A stretch of 64,000 bases of DNA from Bradyrhizobium cajani (GTDB lineage Bacteria; Pseudomonadota; Alphaproteobacteria; Rhizobiales; Xanthobacteraceae). The position numbers were made by a program, and so were the translations under genes. Below are positions 20,168 through 28,974 of this stretch, piece after piece. Numbering within the stretch: position 1 is the stretch's first letter; each line of letters opens with the position of its first letter. The notes below the pieces were generated by a model, which did no database searches, was not told the DNA's origin, and was given only the letters and a program-made list of their open reading frames with translations. Location: NCBI RefSeq assembly GCF_009759665.1, contig NZ_WQNE01000019.1:1-64000 (forward strand), written 5' to 3'.

Positions 20168-21919
20168 ATGATGTCGACATATTCGACAGGGCGAGCTTTT
20201 TTCGCACTCCTCGCCACTTTGGCGCTTGGTCTTGCGCCCGCGGGCGCACAGGATACGCGGCGGGCCTATGTCCCGCCCCCGCGTGACTCGGTACGCGCCG
20301 TCGCCGCCGAGCACGGCATGGTGGTGGCTCAGGAAGGGATCTCGGCGCGGGTCGGCGCCGATGTCTTGCGGCGCGGCGGCAATGCCGTCGATGCGGCGGT
20401 CGCCACCGGCTTTGCCATGGCCGTGACCTACCCGCGCGCCGGCAATATTGGCGGTGGCGGTTTCATGGTGATCCATTCCGCCGACCGCAACGAAGACGTC
20501 ACGATCGATTACCGTGAGACGGCCCCGGCCGCGACGACGGCGCAAATCTTCCTCGGCCCCGACGGCAAGCCTGACCCCGCGAAGTCACGCGACACGGCGC
20601 TCGGTGTCGGCGTGCCCGGCACCGTCGCCGGGCTCGCGCTGGCATTGGAGAAATACGGCTCAGGCCGGTTCACGCTGGCGCAATTGCTGGAGCCCGCGAT
20701 CACGCTCGCCCGCGACGGCTTTGCCGTCAGCGACGACATCGCCGACACCCTGCCGGGCTGGCACCGACGCCTTGCGCGCTGGCCCTCCTCGGCCAGGATC
20801 TTCTCGCGTCCCGACGGCACACCGCTCGGCGAAGGCGACAGGCTGGTGCAGAGCGACCTCGCCGAAACGCTGTCGGCCATCGCCGCGCAGGGCCAGCGCG
20901 GCTTCTATGAAGGGCCTGTGGCGCAAAAACTCGCCACGGCCGTGACTGACGCCGGCGGCATCATGACGCCTGCCGACCTGAAAGCCTATCAGGCCGTGAT
21001 CCGTGCACCGGTGCGCGGCACCTATCGCGGCTACGACATCGTGTCGATGCCGCTGCCCTCGTCCGGCGGCGTGGTGCTGATGGAGACGCTCAACATCCTC
21101 GAAGGGTTTCAGCTCGCGGATTTGAAGCAGGGTTCGCCGGCCTCGCTGCATCTCCTCATCGAAGCCATGAAGCGCGCCTATGCGGACCGCGCGCGCTATC
21201 TCGGCGATCCCGCCTTCGTCGACGCACCGATCGCGACGCTGACCGCGAAAGACTATGCCGCCAAGCTGCGCGCGGGCATCTCCGTCGATCGCGCCACGCC
21301 GTCGAAGGAGCTCGTTGCCGCGGCCGCCGCGCCGCGCGAAGGCAGCAACACCACGCATTTCTCCGTCGTCGACAGCCGCGGCAACGCGGTCAGCAACACC
21401 TACACCTTGAACTTCAGCTACGGCGTCGGCCTCGTCGCCGACGGCACCGGCGTGCTGCTCAACAACGAGCTCGACGATTTCACCGCAGCGGTCGGTGCCT
21501 CCAATGCCTATGGTCTCGTCGGCTTCGAGGCCAATCTGCCCGGACCGGGCAAGCGGCCGCTGTCGTCGATGTCGCCGACCATCGTGCTCAGGGACGGCAA
21601 GCCGGTGCTGGTGACCGGCTCGCCCGGTGGCAGCCGTATCATCTCGACCGTACTCCAGGTGATCGTGAACGTTCTCGACTACAGGATGGATGTCGCGGCC
21701 GCCGTTGCCGCGCCACGGCTGCACCACCAATGGCTGCCGGACGAGGTGCGGGTCGAGGGCGGCTTCCCCGGCGATGTCCTGCTCGAGTTGAAGGCGATGG
21801 GCCACCTCATCGTCGAGCCGATGGGACAGACATCGGCCAATTCGATTCTGGTGACGCCGAACGGGCCGCTCGGCGCGCCGGATCCGCGCACGCGAGGCGC
21901 GGAAGCCGCGGGGCAGTAG
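20168..21919 (+). CDS. ggt: Gamma-glutamyltransferase
   Basis: A 583-residue periplasmic enzyme that hydrolyses or transfers the gamma-glutamyl group of glutathione. A signal peptide precedes AGAQDTRRAY. The precursor self-cleaves before the threonine nucleophile in GSNTTHFSVVDSRGN (about residue 395), giving large and small subunits. Substrate residues in RGGNAVDAAVATGFA and the glycine-rich GSPGGSRI are intact. The ATG pair at 20168/20171 is favoured over a TTG at 20141. Confidence 0.94.
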   Translation: MMSTYSTGRAFFALLATLALGLAPAGAQDTRRAYVPPPRDSVRAVAAEHGMVVAQEGISARVGADVLRRGGNAVDAAVATGFAMAVTYPRAGNIGGGGFMVIHSADRNEDVTIDYRETAPAATTAQIFLGPDGKPDPAKSRDTALGVGVPGTVAGLALALEKYGSGRFTLAQLLEPAITLARDGFAVSDDIADTLPGWHRRLARWPSSARIFSRPDGTPLGEGDRLVQSDLAETLSAIAAQGQRGFYEGPVAQKLATAVTDAGGIMTPADLKAYQAVIRAPVRGTYRGYDIVSMPLPSSGGVVLMETLNILEGFQLADLKQGSPASLHLLIEAMKRAYADRARYLGDPAFVDAPIATLTAKDYAAKLRAGISVDRATPSKELVAAAAAPREGSNTTHFSVVDSRGNAVSNTYTLNFSYGVGLVADGTGVLLNNELDDFTAAVGASNAYGLVGFEANLPGPGKRPLSSMSPTIVLRDGKPVLVTGSPGGSRIISTVLQVIVNVLDYRMDVAAAVAAPRLHHQWLPDEVRVEGGFPGDVLLELKAMGHLIVEPMGQTSANSILVTPNGPLGAPDPRTRGAEAAGQ

Positions 21920-22016
21920 CTCTGCCGCTGCATGGCGCCAAGGCCTGCGTCCGCTTGCACAGGTCGCCGCGCGTGCTACCACCGCCCGGCCATTGAAAAC
22001 TGCCGGGAAAACCCAC

Positions 22017-23312
22017 ATGACCACGACCGATCCGACTGGGTCTATCGAGCGCGCCGAGATCGAAGACACCAGCCTTCTTGCCTTCTATCGCGACATGAAC
22101 ATAGCCGAGCGCCGGACGTTCTGGGCCTGCGCGGCAGGCTGGGCGCTCGATGGCATGGACTTCATGATCTATCCGCTGGTGATCGGCACCATCATCGCGC
22201 TGTGGAAGGTCGATGCAGCCTCGGCCGGGCTTGCCGGCACCGTGACGCTGCTCGCCTCCGCCATCGGCGGCTGGCTCGGCGGCTATCTCTCCGACCATAT
22301 CGGTCGTGTAAGGACGCTCCAGATCACGATCATCTGGTTCTCGTTCTTCTCGCTGGTCTGCGCCGTCGTGCAGAATTTCGACCAGCTGCTGATCGCACGC
22401 GCCGTGCTGGGGCTCGGCTTCGGCGGCGAATGGGCGGCGGGCGCCGTGCTGATGGGCGAGGCGATCCGGCCGCAATATCGCGGCCGCGCGGTCGGCTCGG
22501 TGCAATCGGGCTGGGCGGTCGGCTGGGGTCTCGCAGTGCTGTCGCAGGCCATCCTGTTCTCGGTTCTGCCGGCGGAGACGGCGTGGCGCTGGATGTTCGT
22601 GATCGGCGCGCTGCCGGCGCTGCTGGTGTTCTATATCCGCCGCTCGGTCACCGAGCCCGTGATCGCCGCCGAGGCCCGCGCAAAGCAGGCCGCGAGCGGT
22701 GATCGTCCGGCGCTTTGGGAAATCTTCTCCGGTCCAATCGTGAAGACCACGATCCTGGCGTCGCTGATGGCGACGGGTTGCCAGGGCGGCTACTACGCCA
22801 TCACCTTCTGGGTGCCGCAGTTCCTGACCAAGGAGCGGCATCTGTCGATCGTCGGCTCGACCGGTTATCTGTTCACGCTGATCATCGGCTCTTTCATCGG
22901 CTATCTCGTCGGCGCCTGGCTTGCCGACCGGATCGGACGGCGCAATTTGTTCCTGATCTTCTCGATCGGCGCCATGGCGGTGGTGCTGCTCTACACCCAG
23001 TTGCCACTCACCAACGAGATCCTCTGGGTGCTCGGCTTCCCGCTCGGCTTCTTTGCCTCCGGCTATTTCTCCGGCATCGGCGCCTTCCTGACCGAGCTCT
23101 ATCCGACGCGGCTGCGCGGCTCGGGCCAGGGCTTCTGCTACAATTTCGGCCGCGGCATCGGCGCGCTGTTTCCATTCCTGGTCGGCGCACTGTCGGCGAC
23201 GACATCGCTTGCGAACGCAATCGCGATCTTCGCGGTGGTCGCCTATGCGGTGTTCTTCATCGCCGCCTTCGCGCTGCCGGAGACGCGCGGGCGCGTGCTG
23301 CACGCGGATTAG
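22017..23312 (+). CDS. MFS transporter, AAHS/SHS type
   Basis: A 431-residue, 12-helix carrier. The first helix GWALDGMDFMIYPLVIG contains the aspartate motif of aromatic acid:proton symporters and sialate/lactate (SHS) carriers, followed by GGYLSDHIGRVRTLQ (loop 2-3 motif). Probably imports an organic acid with protons. It follows ggt by about 100 bp and could be cotranscribed. The start MTTTDPTG is chosen over a TTG eight codons upstream. It ends just before a palindromic repeat. Confidence 0.87.
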   Translation: MTTTDPTGSIERAEIEDTSLLAFYRDMNIAERRTFWACAAGWALDGMDFMIYPLVIGTIIALWKVDAASAGLAGTVTLLASAIGGWLGGYLSDHIGRVRTLQITIIWFSFFSLVCAVVQNFDQLLIARAVLGLGFGGEWAAGAVLMGEAIRPQYRGRAVGSVQSGWAVGWGLAVLSQAILFSVLPAETAWRWMFVIGALPALLVFYIRRSVTEPVIAAEARAKQAASGDRPALWEIFSGPIVKTTILASLMATGCQGGYYAITFWVPQFLTKERHLSIVGSTGYLFTLIIGSFIGYLVGAWLADRIGRRNLFLIFSIGAMAVVLLYTQLPLTNEILWVLGFPLGFFASGYFSGIGAFLTELYPTRLRGSGQGFCYNFGRGIGALFPFLVGALSATTSLANAIAIFAVVAYAVFFIAAFALPETRGRVLHAD

Positions 23313-23319
23313 CAAGCAA

Positions 23320-23401
23320 CGTCGTTCCGGGGCACGCGAAGCGTGAACCCGGAACCTCGAGATTCCGGGTTCGGTGCTGCGCACCGCCCCGGAATGACGG
23401 C
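23320..23401. repeat. GTCATTCCGG-type palindromic repeat
   Basis: Arms CGTCGTTCCGGGGC and GCCCCGGAATGACGG with an inner CCGGAACC / GATTCCGGGTT pair, between convergent MFS and GST genes. Confidence 0.85.
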
Positions 23402-23410
23402 GAGAGAGAC

Positions 23411-24076
23411 TTACCGCCCCACCTGATACGGCCCGCCCTTCTCGAGCGCGCGCGCATACGCCGGCCGCGCGTGAATGCGATCCAGGAACGCCATCGCCCT
23501 GGGATGGCCCTGCTCCAGCCCGCCGCGCGCCTGCGCGGCTTCCAGCGGGAAGCTCATCTGGATGTCGGCGGCAGTGAACTCGTTGCCGGCGAACCACTCG
23601 CTCTTGCCGAGCTCGGCCTCCCAATAATCCATGTGCTGCTTGAGCTGCGGATTGACCAGCGCGGTGAGCGCCTGGTTCGAAACCTTGCGCACCAGCGGAC
23701 GCAACAGCGCGGGCGCGCGCTTCGGCATCAGCGTGAACAGCAGCTTCAGGAGCAGCGGCTGCATCGCCGACCCTTCCGCATAATGCAGCCAATAGGTGTA
23801 GCGCAGCCGCTCCGGCGTGTTCGGCGGCGGGATCAGCCGGCCGTTGCCATAGGTGGCGATGAGATATTCGATGATCGCGCCCGACTCGGCGATGGTGTTG
23901 CCGTTGTCGGTGATCACGGGCGACTTGCCGAGCGGGTGGATGGCGCGCAGCTCCTGCGGCGCGCGCATGTCCGGCTGGCGCTGATAGCGCACGATCTCAT
24001 AGGGCACGCCCAACTCCTCGAGCAGCCACAGCACGCGCTGCGAGCGGGAATTGTTGAGGTGATGAACGGTCAGCAT
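23411..24076 (-). CDS. Glutathione S-transferase family protein
   Basis: A 221-residue cytosolic GST. The thioredoxin-like N-terminal domain has HHLNNSRSQRVLWLLEELG, with the likely catalytic serine or asparagine, the cis-proline region GKSPVITDN and the glutathione-binding ESGAIIEYL; the all-helical C-terminal domain has TAADIQMSFPLEAA. The start at MLTVHHLN gives a normal GST; the longer frame adds 21 residues with no family match. Divergent from the DUF2239 gene across a region with two ACCCGGGTAT sites. Confidence 0.92.
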   Translation of the reverse strand: MLTVHHLNNSRSQRVLWLLEELGVPYEIVRYQRQPDMRAPQELRAIHPLGKSPVITDNGNTIAESGAIIEYLIATYGNGRLIPPPNTPERLRYTYWLHYAEGSAMQPLLLKLLFTLMPKRAPALLRPLVRKVSNQALTALVNPQLKQHMDYWEAELGKSEWFAGNEFTAADIQMSFPLEAAQARGGLEQGHPRAMAFLDRIHARPAYARALEKGGPYQVGR

Positions 24077-24166
24077 CGCGCAGGTCCCCAGCTTGGCTTG
24101 GTCGGTCGGCCGCGCGTTGGTGCCAGCCCGGGACGGCAATGTCGAGCCATCCGGACGGATATTTTA

Positions 24167-24203
24167 ACCCGGGTATATTGACGCCAGGAATTCACCCGGG
24201 TAT
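24167..24203. promoter_or_regulatory. Paired ACCCGGGTAT operator-like sites
   Basis: The 10-mer ACCCGGGTAT, with palindromic core ACCCGGGT, occurs at 24167-24176 and again at 24194-24203, 27 bp apart, in the AT-rich gap between divergent GST (start 24076) and DUF2239 (start 24226) genes. This layout suits a dimeric repressor binding twice. The cognate regulator is unknown and not encoded next door. Confidence 0.6.
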
Positions 24204-24225
24204 TAATTCGGCCAACACAATCAAT

Positions 24226-24822
24226 ATGGCAATGATTCCAATGCAACCGACTTTCACAGCCTTTGTCGGCCAGCGGCGGTTGGCCTCCGGGTCAGCGGCC
24301 GATGTCGCGCTCGCGGTCAAGCGGGCGACGCAACCGCTGGACCAGCCTATCGTCATCTTCGACGACGGCACGGGCCGGTCGATCGATTTCGACCTCCGCG
24401 GCGAGGATCACCAGGTGCTGGCGCGGCTGGCCAAGCTGATGCCGCCTCCGGCCGAAGTCGCCGAACCGACCAGCGAGCCGCGCGGCCGCGGCCGGCCGAA
24501 GCTGGGCGTGGTCGCCCGCGAGGTGACGCTGCTGCCGCGGCACTGGGAGTGGCTCAACGCAAAAGCAGGCGGCGCTTCGGTCGCGCTGCGCAAGCTCGTC
24601 GACGAAGCGCGGCGCGCGAGCGGCGACAAGGACCGCGAGCGCCAGGCGCGCGATGCGGCCTATCACTTCATGTCGACCATGGCCGGCAATCTGCCGCAGT
24701 TCGAGGAAGCCTCGCGCGCGCTGTTTGCGGATGACCGGCGGCGCTTCGCCGGACTGATCGCCGACTGGCCCGCCGACATCCGCGACCACGTCGTCAAGCT
24801 CGCCTACAGCGACCGCGCTTAA
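24226..24822 (+). CDS. DUF2239 family protein
   Basis: A 198-residue soluble protein of the uncharacterised DUF2239 family. Recognisable segments: FTAFVGQRRLASGSAADVAL near the start, IVIFDDGTGRSIDFDLRG, the basic GRGRPKLGVVAREVTLLPRHW, and the C-terminal MAGNLPQFEEASRALFADD. The central GRGRPKLG resembles an AT-hook-like basic patch, but no DNA binding is shown for the family. The start at MAMIPMQPT is chosen over one 29 residues upstream, which would place the operator-like sites inside the gene. Confidence 0.82.
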   Translation: MAMIPMQPTFTAFVGQRRLASGSAADVALAVKRATQPLDQPIVIFDDGTGRSIDFDLRGEDHQVLARLAKLMPPPAEVAEPTSEPRGRGRPKLGVVAREVTLLPRHWEWLNAKAGGASVALRKLVDEARRASGDKDRERQARDAAYHFMSTMAGNLPQFEEASRALFADDRRRFAGLIADWPADIRDHVVKLAYSDRA

Positions 24823-24908
24823 GCGCGGCGCTGTCTCCCCCATCCATCAACGGCCGAGCCGCGCATTGCGCGGCAACGGCTTCGCGCGCCCTGATGAAAG
24901 GCAAATCC

Positions 24909-26258
24909 ATGTCCGCCACGCCACCGCTTTGGACGACGTTCCTCCGCTTCCTTGCGCCGCTGATGCTGGGCAACGCGCTGCAATCGCTGTTCGGCACCGT
25001 CAGCAACGTCTATCTCGGCCAGATGATCGGCGTCGACGCGCTCGCCGCGGTCTCGGCCTTCTTCCCCGTGATGTTCTTCCTGTTCGCCTTCGTCATGGGC
25101 CTGAGCACCGGGGCCACCGTGCTGATCGGCCAGGCTTATGGTGCGGGCGAGCACGGCAGGATCAGAAGCGTCGTCGGCACGACGCTCGCGGTCGGCCTGC
25201 TGTTCTCGATCACGATTGCGCTGGTCGGCGGGCTCTTCAGTCGCCAATTGATGATGGCACTTGCCACACCTGCCGACATCCTCGACCAGGCCAGCGCCTA
25301 TGCCCGCATCATGCTGCTCACGATGCCGCTCGGCTTCGTCTTCCTGCTGACGACGGCGATGATTCGCGGCGTCGGCGATGCGCTGACACCGCTGCTGGCG
25401 ATGGCGTTGTCGACCGCGATCGGCCTGATCCTGACGCCGATGCTGATCCGTGGCGCGTTCGGATTGCCGACGACGGGCATCACCAGCCCGGCCTGGGCGG
25501 CTGCGATCTCCAACGCGCTGACGCTGATCGCGCTGGCCGCCTACCTGCTGCGGAAGAAACACGCCTTGGCGCCGGACGCTGCGCTGCTGCGTCATCTCCG
25601 GCCCAACCGCGCGGTGCTCGGGACAATCCTCGGCATCGGGCTGCCGAGCGCCGTCGGCATGGTAGCGATGGCGATCGCCGAGCTGGTGCTGCTCGGCCTC
25701 GTCAACGGCTTCGGCTCGGACGCGACTGCTGCGTACGGTGCCGTCAACCAGGTGATGGGCTACACGCAGTTCACGGCGATGTCGATTTCGATCGCGGTCT
25801 CGATCCTCGGCGCGCAAGCCGTCGGCGGCGGCGACAGGGCCCGGCTCGACGGCATCGTGCGCACCGGTCTTGCGTTCAACCTCGTCCTGACCGGTGGGCT
25901 GGTGGCGCTGATCTACCTGGAGCCACGTGCCGTGCTCGGCATCTTCATCACGGATGGCGCCGTGCTCGATCTTGCCAACGGATTGCTGCGCATCGCCCTG
26001 TGGAGCTCCGTGCCATTCGGTCTGGCGACGGTGTTTTCAGGCGCGATGCGCGCCGCCGGCGTGGCGCTGACGCCGATGCTGCTCGCGATCTTCGCGATCG
26101 TCGCGATCGAGCTGCCGTCAGCGGTGATCCTGAGCCGGACCGTCGGCTTGAAAGGCGTGTGGGCCGCCTATCCGATCGTGTTCTGCGCCATGTTCCTCTT
26201 GCAGATGGGCTATTACTTCCTGGTGTGGCGCAAGCGGGCGATCCGGCGCCTGATCTGA
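24909..26258 (+). CDS. MATE family efflux transporter
   Basis: A 449-residue inner-membrane protein with 12 predicted helices in two related halves, typical of multidrug and toxin extrusion carriers that export organic cations by sodium or proton antiport. FLRFLAPLMLGNALQSLFG opens helix 1; the second half begins near LGTILGIGLPSAVGM. The ATG at 24909 is preferred (AAAGG 7 nt upstream) to 24894. Same strand as the DUF2239 gene, 86 bp downstream. Confidence 0.92.
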   Translation: MSATPPLWTTFLRFLAPLMLGNALQSLFGTVSNVYLGQMIGVDALAAVSAFFPVMFFLFAFVMGLSTGATVLIGQAYGAGEHGRIRSVVGTTLAVGLLFSITIALVGGLFSRQLMMALATPADILDQASAYARIMLLTMPLGFVFLLTTAMIRGVGDALTPLLAMALSTAIGLILTPMLIRGAFGLPTTGITSPAWAAAISNALTLIALAAYLLRKKHALAPDAALLRHLRPNRAVLGTILGIGLPSAVGMVAMAIAELVLLGLVNGFGSDATAAYGAVNQVMGYTQFTAMSISIAVSILGAQAVGGGDRARLDGIVRTGLAFNLVLTGGLVALIYLEPRAVLGIFITDGAVLDLANGLLRIALWSSVPFGLATVFSGAMRAAGVALTPMLLAIFAIVAIELPSAVILSRTVGLKGVWAAYPIVFCAMFLLQMGYYFLVWRKRAIRRLI

Positions 26259-26348
26259 TTGCCAAAGTATTATGACCATCATTAAACGGTGGACCTGTGG
26301 CGCGCCCTGCGCCACAATGGACGAAAAGTACCGTCAGGGAGAACGAAT

Positions 26349-26963
26349 TTGACCCGTACTGCCCCGCAATTCCTGTTCGATGTCGGCAGCCCGAACGCCT
26401 ATCTCAGCCATCTTGCGATCCCGGCGATCGAGCAGCGGATCAGCGTCAAGTTCGAATACGTTCCGATCCTGCTCGGCGGCATCTTCAAGTCGACCAACAA
26501 CAAGTCCCCGGCCGAGACGCTCGCGGGCATCAAGAACAAGCGCGAGTTTCAGGCGGTCGAAACCGAGCGCTTCGTCAAGCGTTTCAAGGTTCAGCCCTAC
26601 GTCATGAATCCGTTCTTCCCCGTCAACACGCTGAACCTGATGCGCGCGGCGATCGCGGCGCAGCTCGAGGGCGTGTTCGAAGCATACGTCGAGGCGGCGT
26701 TTCATCACATGTGGCGAGAGCCGAAGAAGATGGACGACCCCGAGGTCGCGATGAAGGCGCTGGCGTCTTCCGGACTCGATGCGCAGAAACTGTTCGCCCG
26801 CGCGCAGGAGGGCGAGGTGAAGGGCAGACTGATCAAGAACACCGAAGAGGCGGTGGCGCGCGGCGCGTTCGGCTCGCCGACCTTCTTCGTCGGCAACGAG
26901 ATGTTCTTCGGCAAGGAGCAGCTCCGCGAGGTCGAGGAGATGGTGCTGGGGAAGGGCGAGTAG
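26349..26963 (+). CDS. 2-hydroxychromene-2-carboxylate isomerase-like protein
   Basis: A 204-residue DsbA-fold, kappa-class GST-like protein. FDVGSPNAYLS carries the serine that contacts glutathione, and AFGSPTFFVGNEMFFGKEQL is the C-terminal family signature. Family members isomerise 2-hydroxychromene-2-carboxylate in naphthalene breakdown; without such a pathway nearby the real substrate is uncertain. A TTG start at 26349 is chosen because AGGGAG (26336-26341) lies 7 nt upstream and the protein then begins MTRTAPQFLFDVG. Confidence 0.88.
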   Translation: MTRTAPQFLFDVGSPNAYLSHLAIPAIEQRISVKFEYVPILLGGIFKSTNNKSPAETLAGIKNKREFQAVETERFVKRFKVQPYVMNPFFPVNTLNLMRAAIAAQLEGVFEAYVEAAFHHMWREPKKMDDPEVAMKALASSGLDAQKLFARAQEGEVKGRLIKNTEEAVARGAFGSPTFFVGNEMFFGKEQLREVEEMVLGKGE

Positions 26964-27049
26964 TGAATGGCGAATAGCGAGTAGTGGAAACGTTACTCGC
27001 ATTTCACCGCCTGCTATCCTATTCGCTACTCCCTATTCGCCATTCGCCT
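26963..27049. repeat. GAATGGCGAATAG-type inverted repeat
   Basis: Left arm GTGAATGGCGAATAGCGAGT is mirrored by right arm ATTCGCTACTCCCTATTCGCCATTC. It starts at the last base of the isomerase stop codon. A perfect-stem relative lies at 38812-38861. Confidence 0.85.
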
Positions 27050-27071
27050 AGAGTAACAATGGAGTTCCACA

Positions 27072-27995
27072 ATGCGTATCCTCGTGGTCGGCGCCGGCGC
27101 CATCGGCGGCTATTTTGGTGGCAGGCTGTTGCAAGCCGGCCGCGACGTCACCTTCCTGGTCCGGCCGCGGCGCGCCAGCGAGCTTGCGAGCGCCGGCCTC
27201 GTCATAAAGAGCCCGAATGGCGATGTGACGCTGAAAAATCCGCCGACCGTGCAAGCGGACAAGCTCACGGAAAAATTCGACGTCGTGCTGCTCAGCTGCA
27301 AGGCGTTCGATCTCGACGACGCCATCAAGTCGTTCGCGGCCGCGGTGGGGCCGAACACGGCCATCATTCCGATGCTGAACGGCATGAGGCATCTCGACAT
27401 CCTCGACCAGACATTCGGCGCCGGGCGCGTGCTGGGCGGGCTCTGCGCCATCGCCGCGACCTTGAACGAAAAGCGCGAAGTGGTGCAGCTCCAGCCGATG
27501 CAGTCGATCAATTATGGCGAGCGCGACGGCAAGCTGTCGGACCGCGTCAAGGCGATCGACGAGGCCTTCAGGAGCGGCATCAATGGCGCCACCGCCAGCC
27601 AGAACATCATGCAGGACATGTGGGAGAAGTGGGTGTTCCTCTCGACGCTCGCCGCGTCCACCAGCCTGATGCGCACCTCCGTCGGCAATATCCTCGCCGC
27701 GCCCGGCGGCAGGGATTTTCTGCTCGGCATGCTGGATGAGACGAGCGCGATCGCCGCCGCGTCGGGCTACGCGCCGGGCGGGCCGTTCTTCGAGCGCGTG
27801 AAGGGCAATTTGACCACCGAGGGCTCACCGATGACCGCCTCGATGTTCCGCGACATCAAGGCGGGCCTGCCAATCGAAGCCGACCACGTCATCGGCGATC
27901 TCATCGCACGCGGAGATGCCGCCAAGGTCCCGGTGCCGAAGCTGCGCATCGCCTATACGCATCTGAAGGCTTATGAGAAGCAGCGGGTGGGGTAG
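27072..27995 (+). CDS. 2-dehydropantoate 2-reductase family protein
   Basis: A 307-residue NADPH-dependent ketopantoate reductase-like enzyme. The Rossmann motif GAGAIGGYFGGRL is at residue 7, and the catalytic lysine is expected in NIMQDMWEKWVFLSTLAAST, with the substrate-binding region near ADHVIGDL. Several paralogues exist in rhizobia and not all supply pantothenate, so panE is not assigned. Confidence 0.9.
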   Translation: MRILVVGAGAIGGYFGGRLLQAGRDVTFLVRPRRASELASAGLVIKSPNGDVTLKNPPTVQADKLTEKFDVVLLSCKAFDLDDAIKSFAAAVGPNTAIIPMLNGMRHLDILDQTFGAGRVLGGLCAIAATLNEKREVVQLQPMQSINYGERDGKLSDRVKAIDEAFRSGINGATASQNIMQDMWEKWVFLSTLAASTSLMRTSVGNILAAPGGRDFLLGMLDETSAIAAASGYAPGGPFFERVKGNLTTEGSPMTASMFRDIKAGLPIEADHVIGDLIARGDAAKVPVPKLRIAYTHLKAYEKQRVG

Positions 27996-28009
27996 CGACA
28001 CGATCCGCT

Positions 28010-28163
28010 GTCGTCCCGGGGCGCGCGTAGCGCGAATCCGGGACCCATAACCACAGGATCCAGTCGCCGCGCGAGTTGATCACCGCGAGTCTTCGCCAAA
28101 CGCGATCCTGTGGTTATGGGTCCCGGATCTGCGCGCGCTCGAGGCGCGCTTGTCCGGGACGAC
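28010..28163. repeat. GTCGTCCCGGGGCGCG-type palindromic repeat
   Basis: A 150-bp nested inverted repeat: outer arms GTCGTCCCGGGGCGCGC and GCGCGCTTGTCCGGGACGAC, inner arms GGGACCCATAACCACAGGAT and ATCCTGTGGTTATGGGTCCC. Located between the convergent reductase and cytochrome genes. Confidence 0.88.
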
Positions 28164-28190
28164 AACAGAGCTTGCCGCGACAACTGAGCA

Positions 28191-28784
28191 CTATTTCAAA
28201 TGCGCGAGATAGTGCGAGACGGCGGTGATTTCCTCATCGCTCATGTGATAGGCGACATCCGCCATCGCGGCGACGCCGCCGCCGACGCGCTGGCCTGCCT
28301 TGTAGTCGTACAGCGCCTTGACCAGATATTCCTCGCGCTGACCCGAGAGCCGCGCGACTCCCTTGGTGCCGGCAAAGCTGTCCGTGTGGCATGAGGCGCA
28401 GCGGCGGCCGGCGGCAACCTGCGCGCCCTTCTTCGACAGGTCCGGATCGTCGTCCTCCGCGCCCTTCGGCGGCGCGAGCTGCGAGAAATAGGCGCCGAGA
28501 TTGCGAATGTCCTCGTTGGTGATCTCCTCGACGATCGGCTGCATCTGTTCGTTCTTGCGCGAGCCGGCGCGGAAGAACACGAGCTGCCACTGGATGAATT
28601 GATCTGGCTGACCGGCGAGCGAGGGGATGTTCTCGGTCTGCGAGATGCCGTTCTCGCCGTGACAGCCGGAGCAGACCGCGGCTTTCTCCTTGATCGCGAC
28701 ATTGTCGGCGCCACCCGCGGGAAGGGCGCCGAGCGCGACGAGCGCAACCGTGGTGATTGCGTGCGAGATGAACTGTCGGCACAT
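28191..28784 (-). CDS. Di-heme c-type cytochrome (c4-like)
   Basis: A 197-residue exported cytochrome. A signal peptide ends near AGGADN. Two heme-attachment motifs, CSGCHG (about residue 38) and CASCHT (about residue 130), each sit in a c4-like domain with a distal methionine candidate (EQMQPIVEE; AAMADVAYHMS). It likely carries electrons in the periplasm. It lies downstream of the sorbosone-dehydrogenase-like gene on the same strand, separated by 190 bp and a palindromic repeat, which suggests but does not prove a functional pair. Confidence 0.93.
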   Translation of the reverse strand: MCRQFISHAITTVALVALGALPAGGADNVAIKEKAAVCSGCHGENGISQTENIPSLAGQPDQFIQWQLVFFRAGSRKNEQMQPIVEEITNEDIRNLGAYFSQLAPPKGAEDDDPDLSKKGAQVAAGRRCASCHTDSFAGTKGVARLSGQREEYLVKALYDYKAGQRVGGGVAAMADVAYHMSDEEITAVSHYLAHLK

Positions 28785-28810
28785 AGTGGGAATTCCGATC
28801 TGTCGACTGC

Positions 28811-28906
28811 GTCATTGCGGGGCGCGCCGCTTGGCGCGAGCGGAATCCATAACCCCCGTTCGTGGCCATGGGTTCCGGACTCGCGCTTCGCGCGCTCCGG
28901 AACGAC
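28811..28906. repeat. GTCATTCCGG-type palindromic repeat (variant)
   Basis: Arms GTCATTGCGGGGCGCG and GCGCGCTCCGGAACGAC with inner GGAATCCATAAC / CCATGGGTTCCGG, in the cytochrome promoter region. Confidence 0.82.
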
Positions 28907-28974
28907 ACCATCCAGAGCTTCAAGAAAAGAGGCTGCGGCCGTCACCCGGTCGCAGCCTCTCATGGTGGGTCGTG

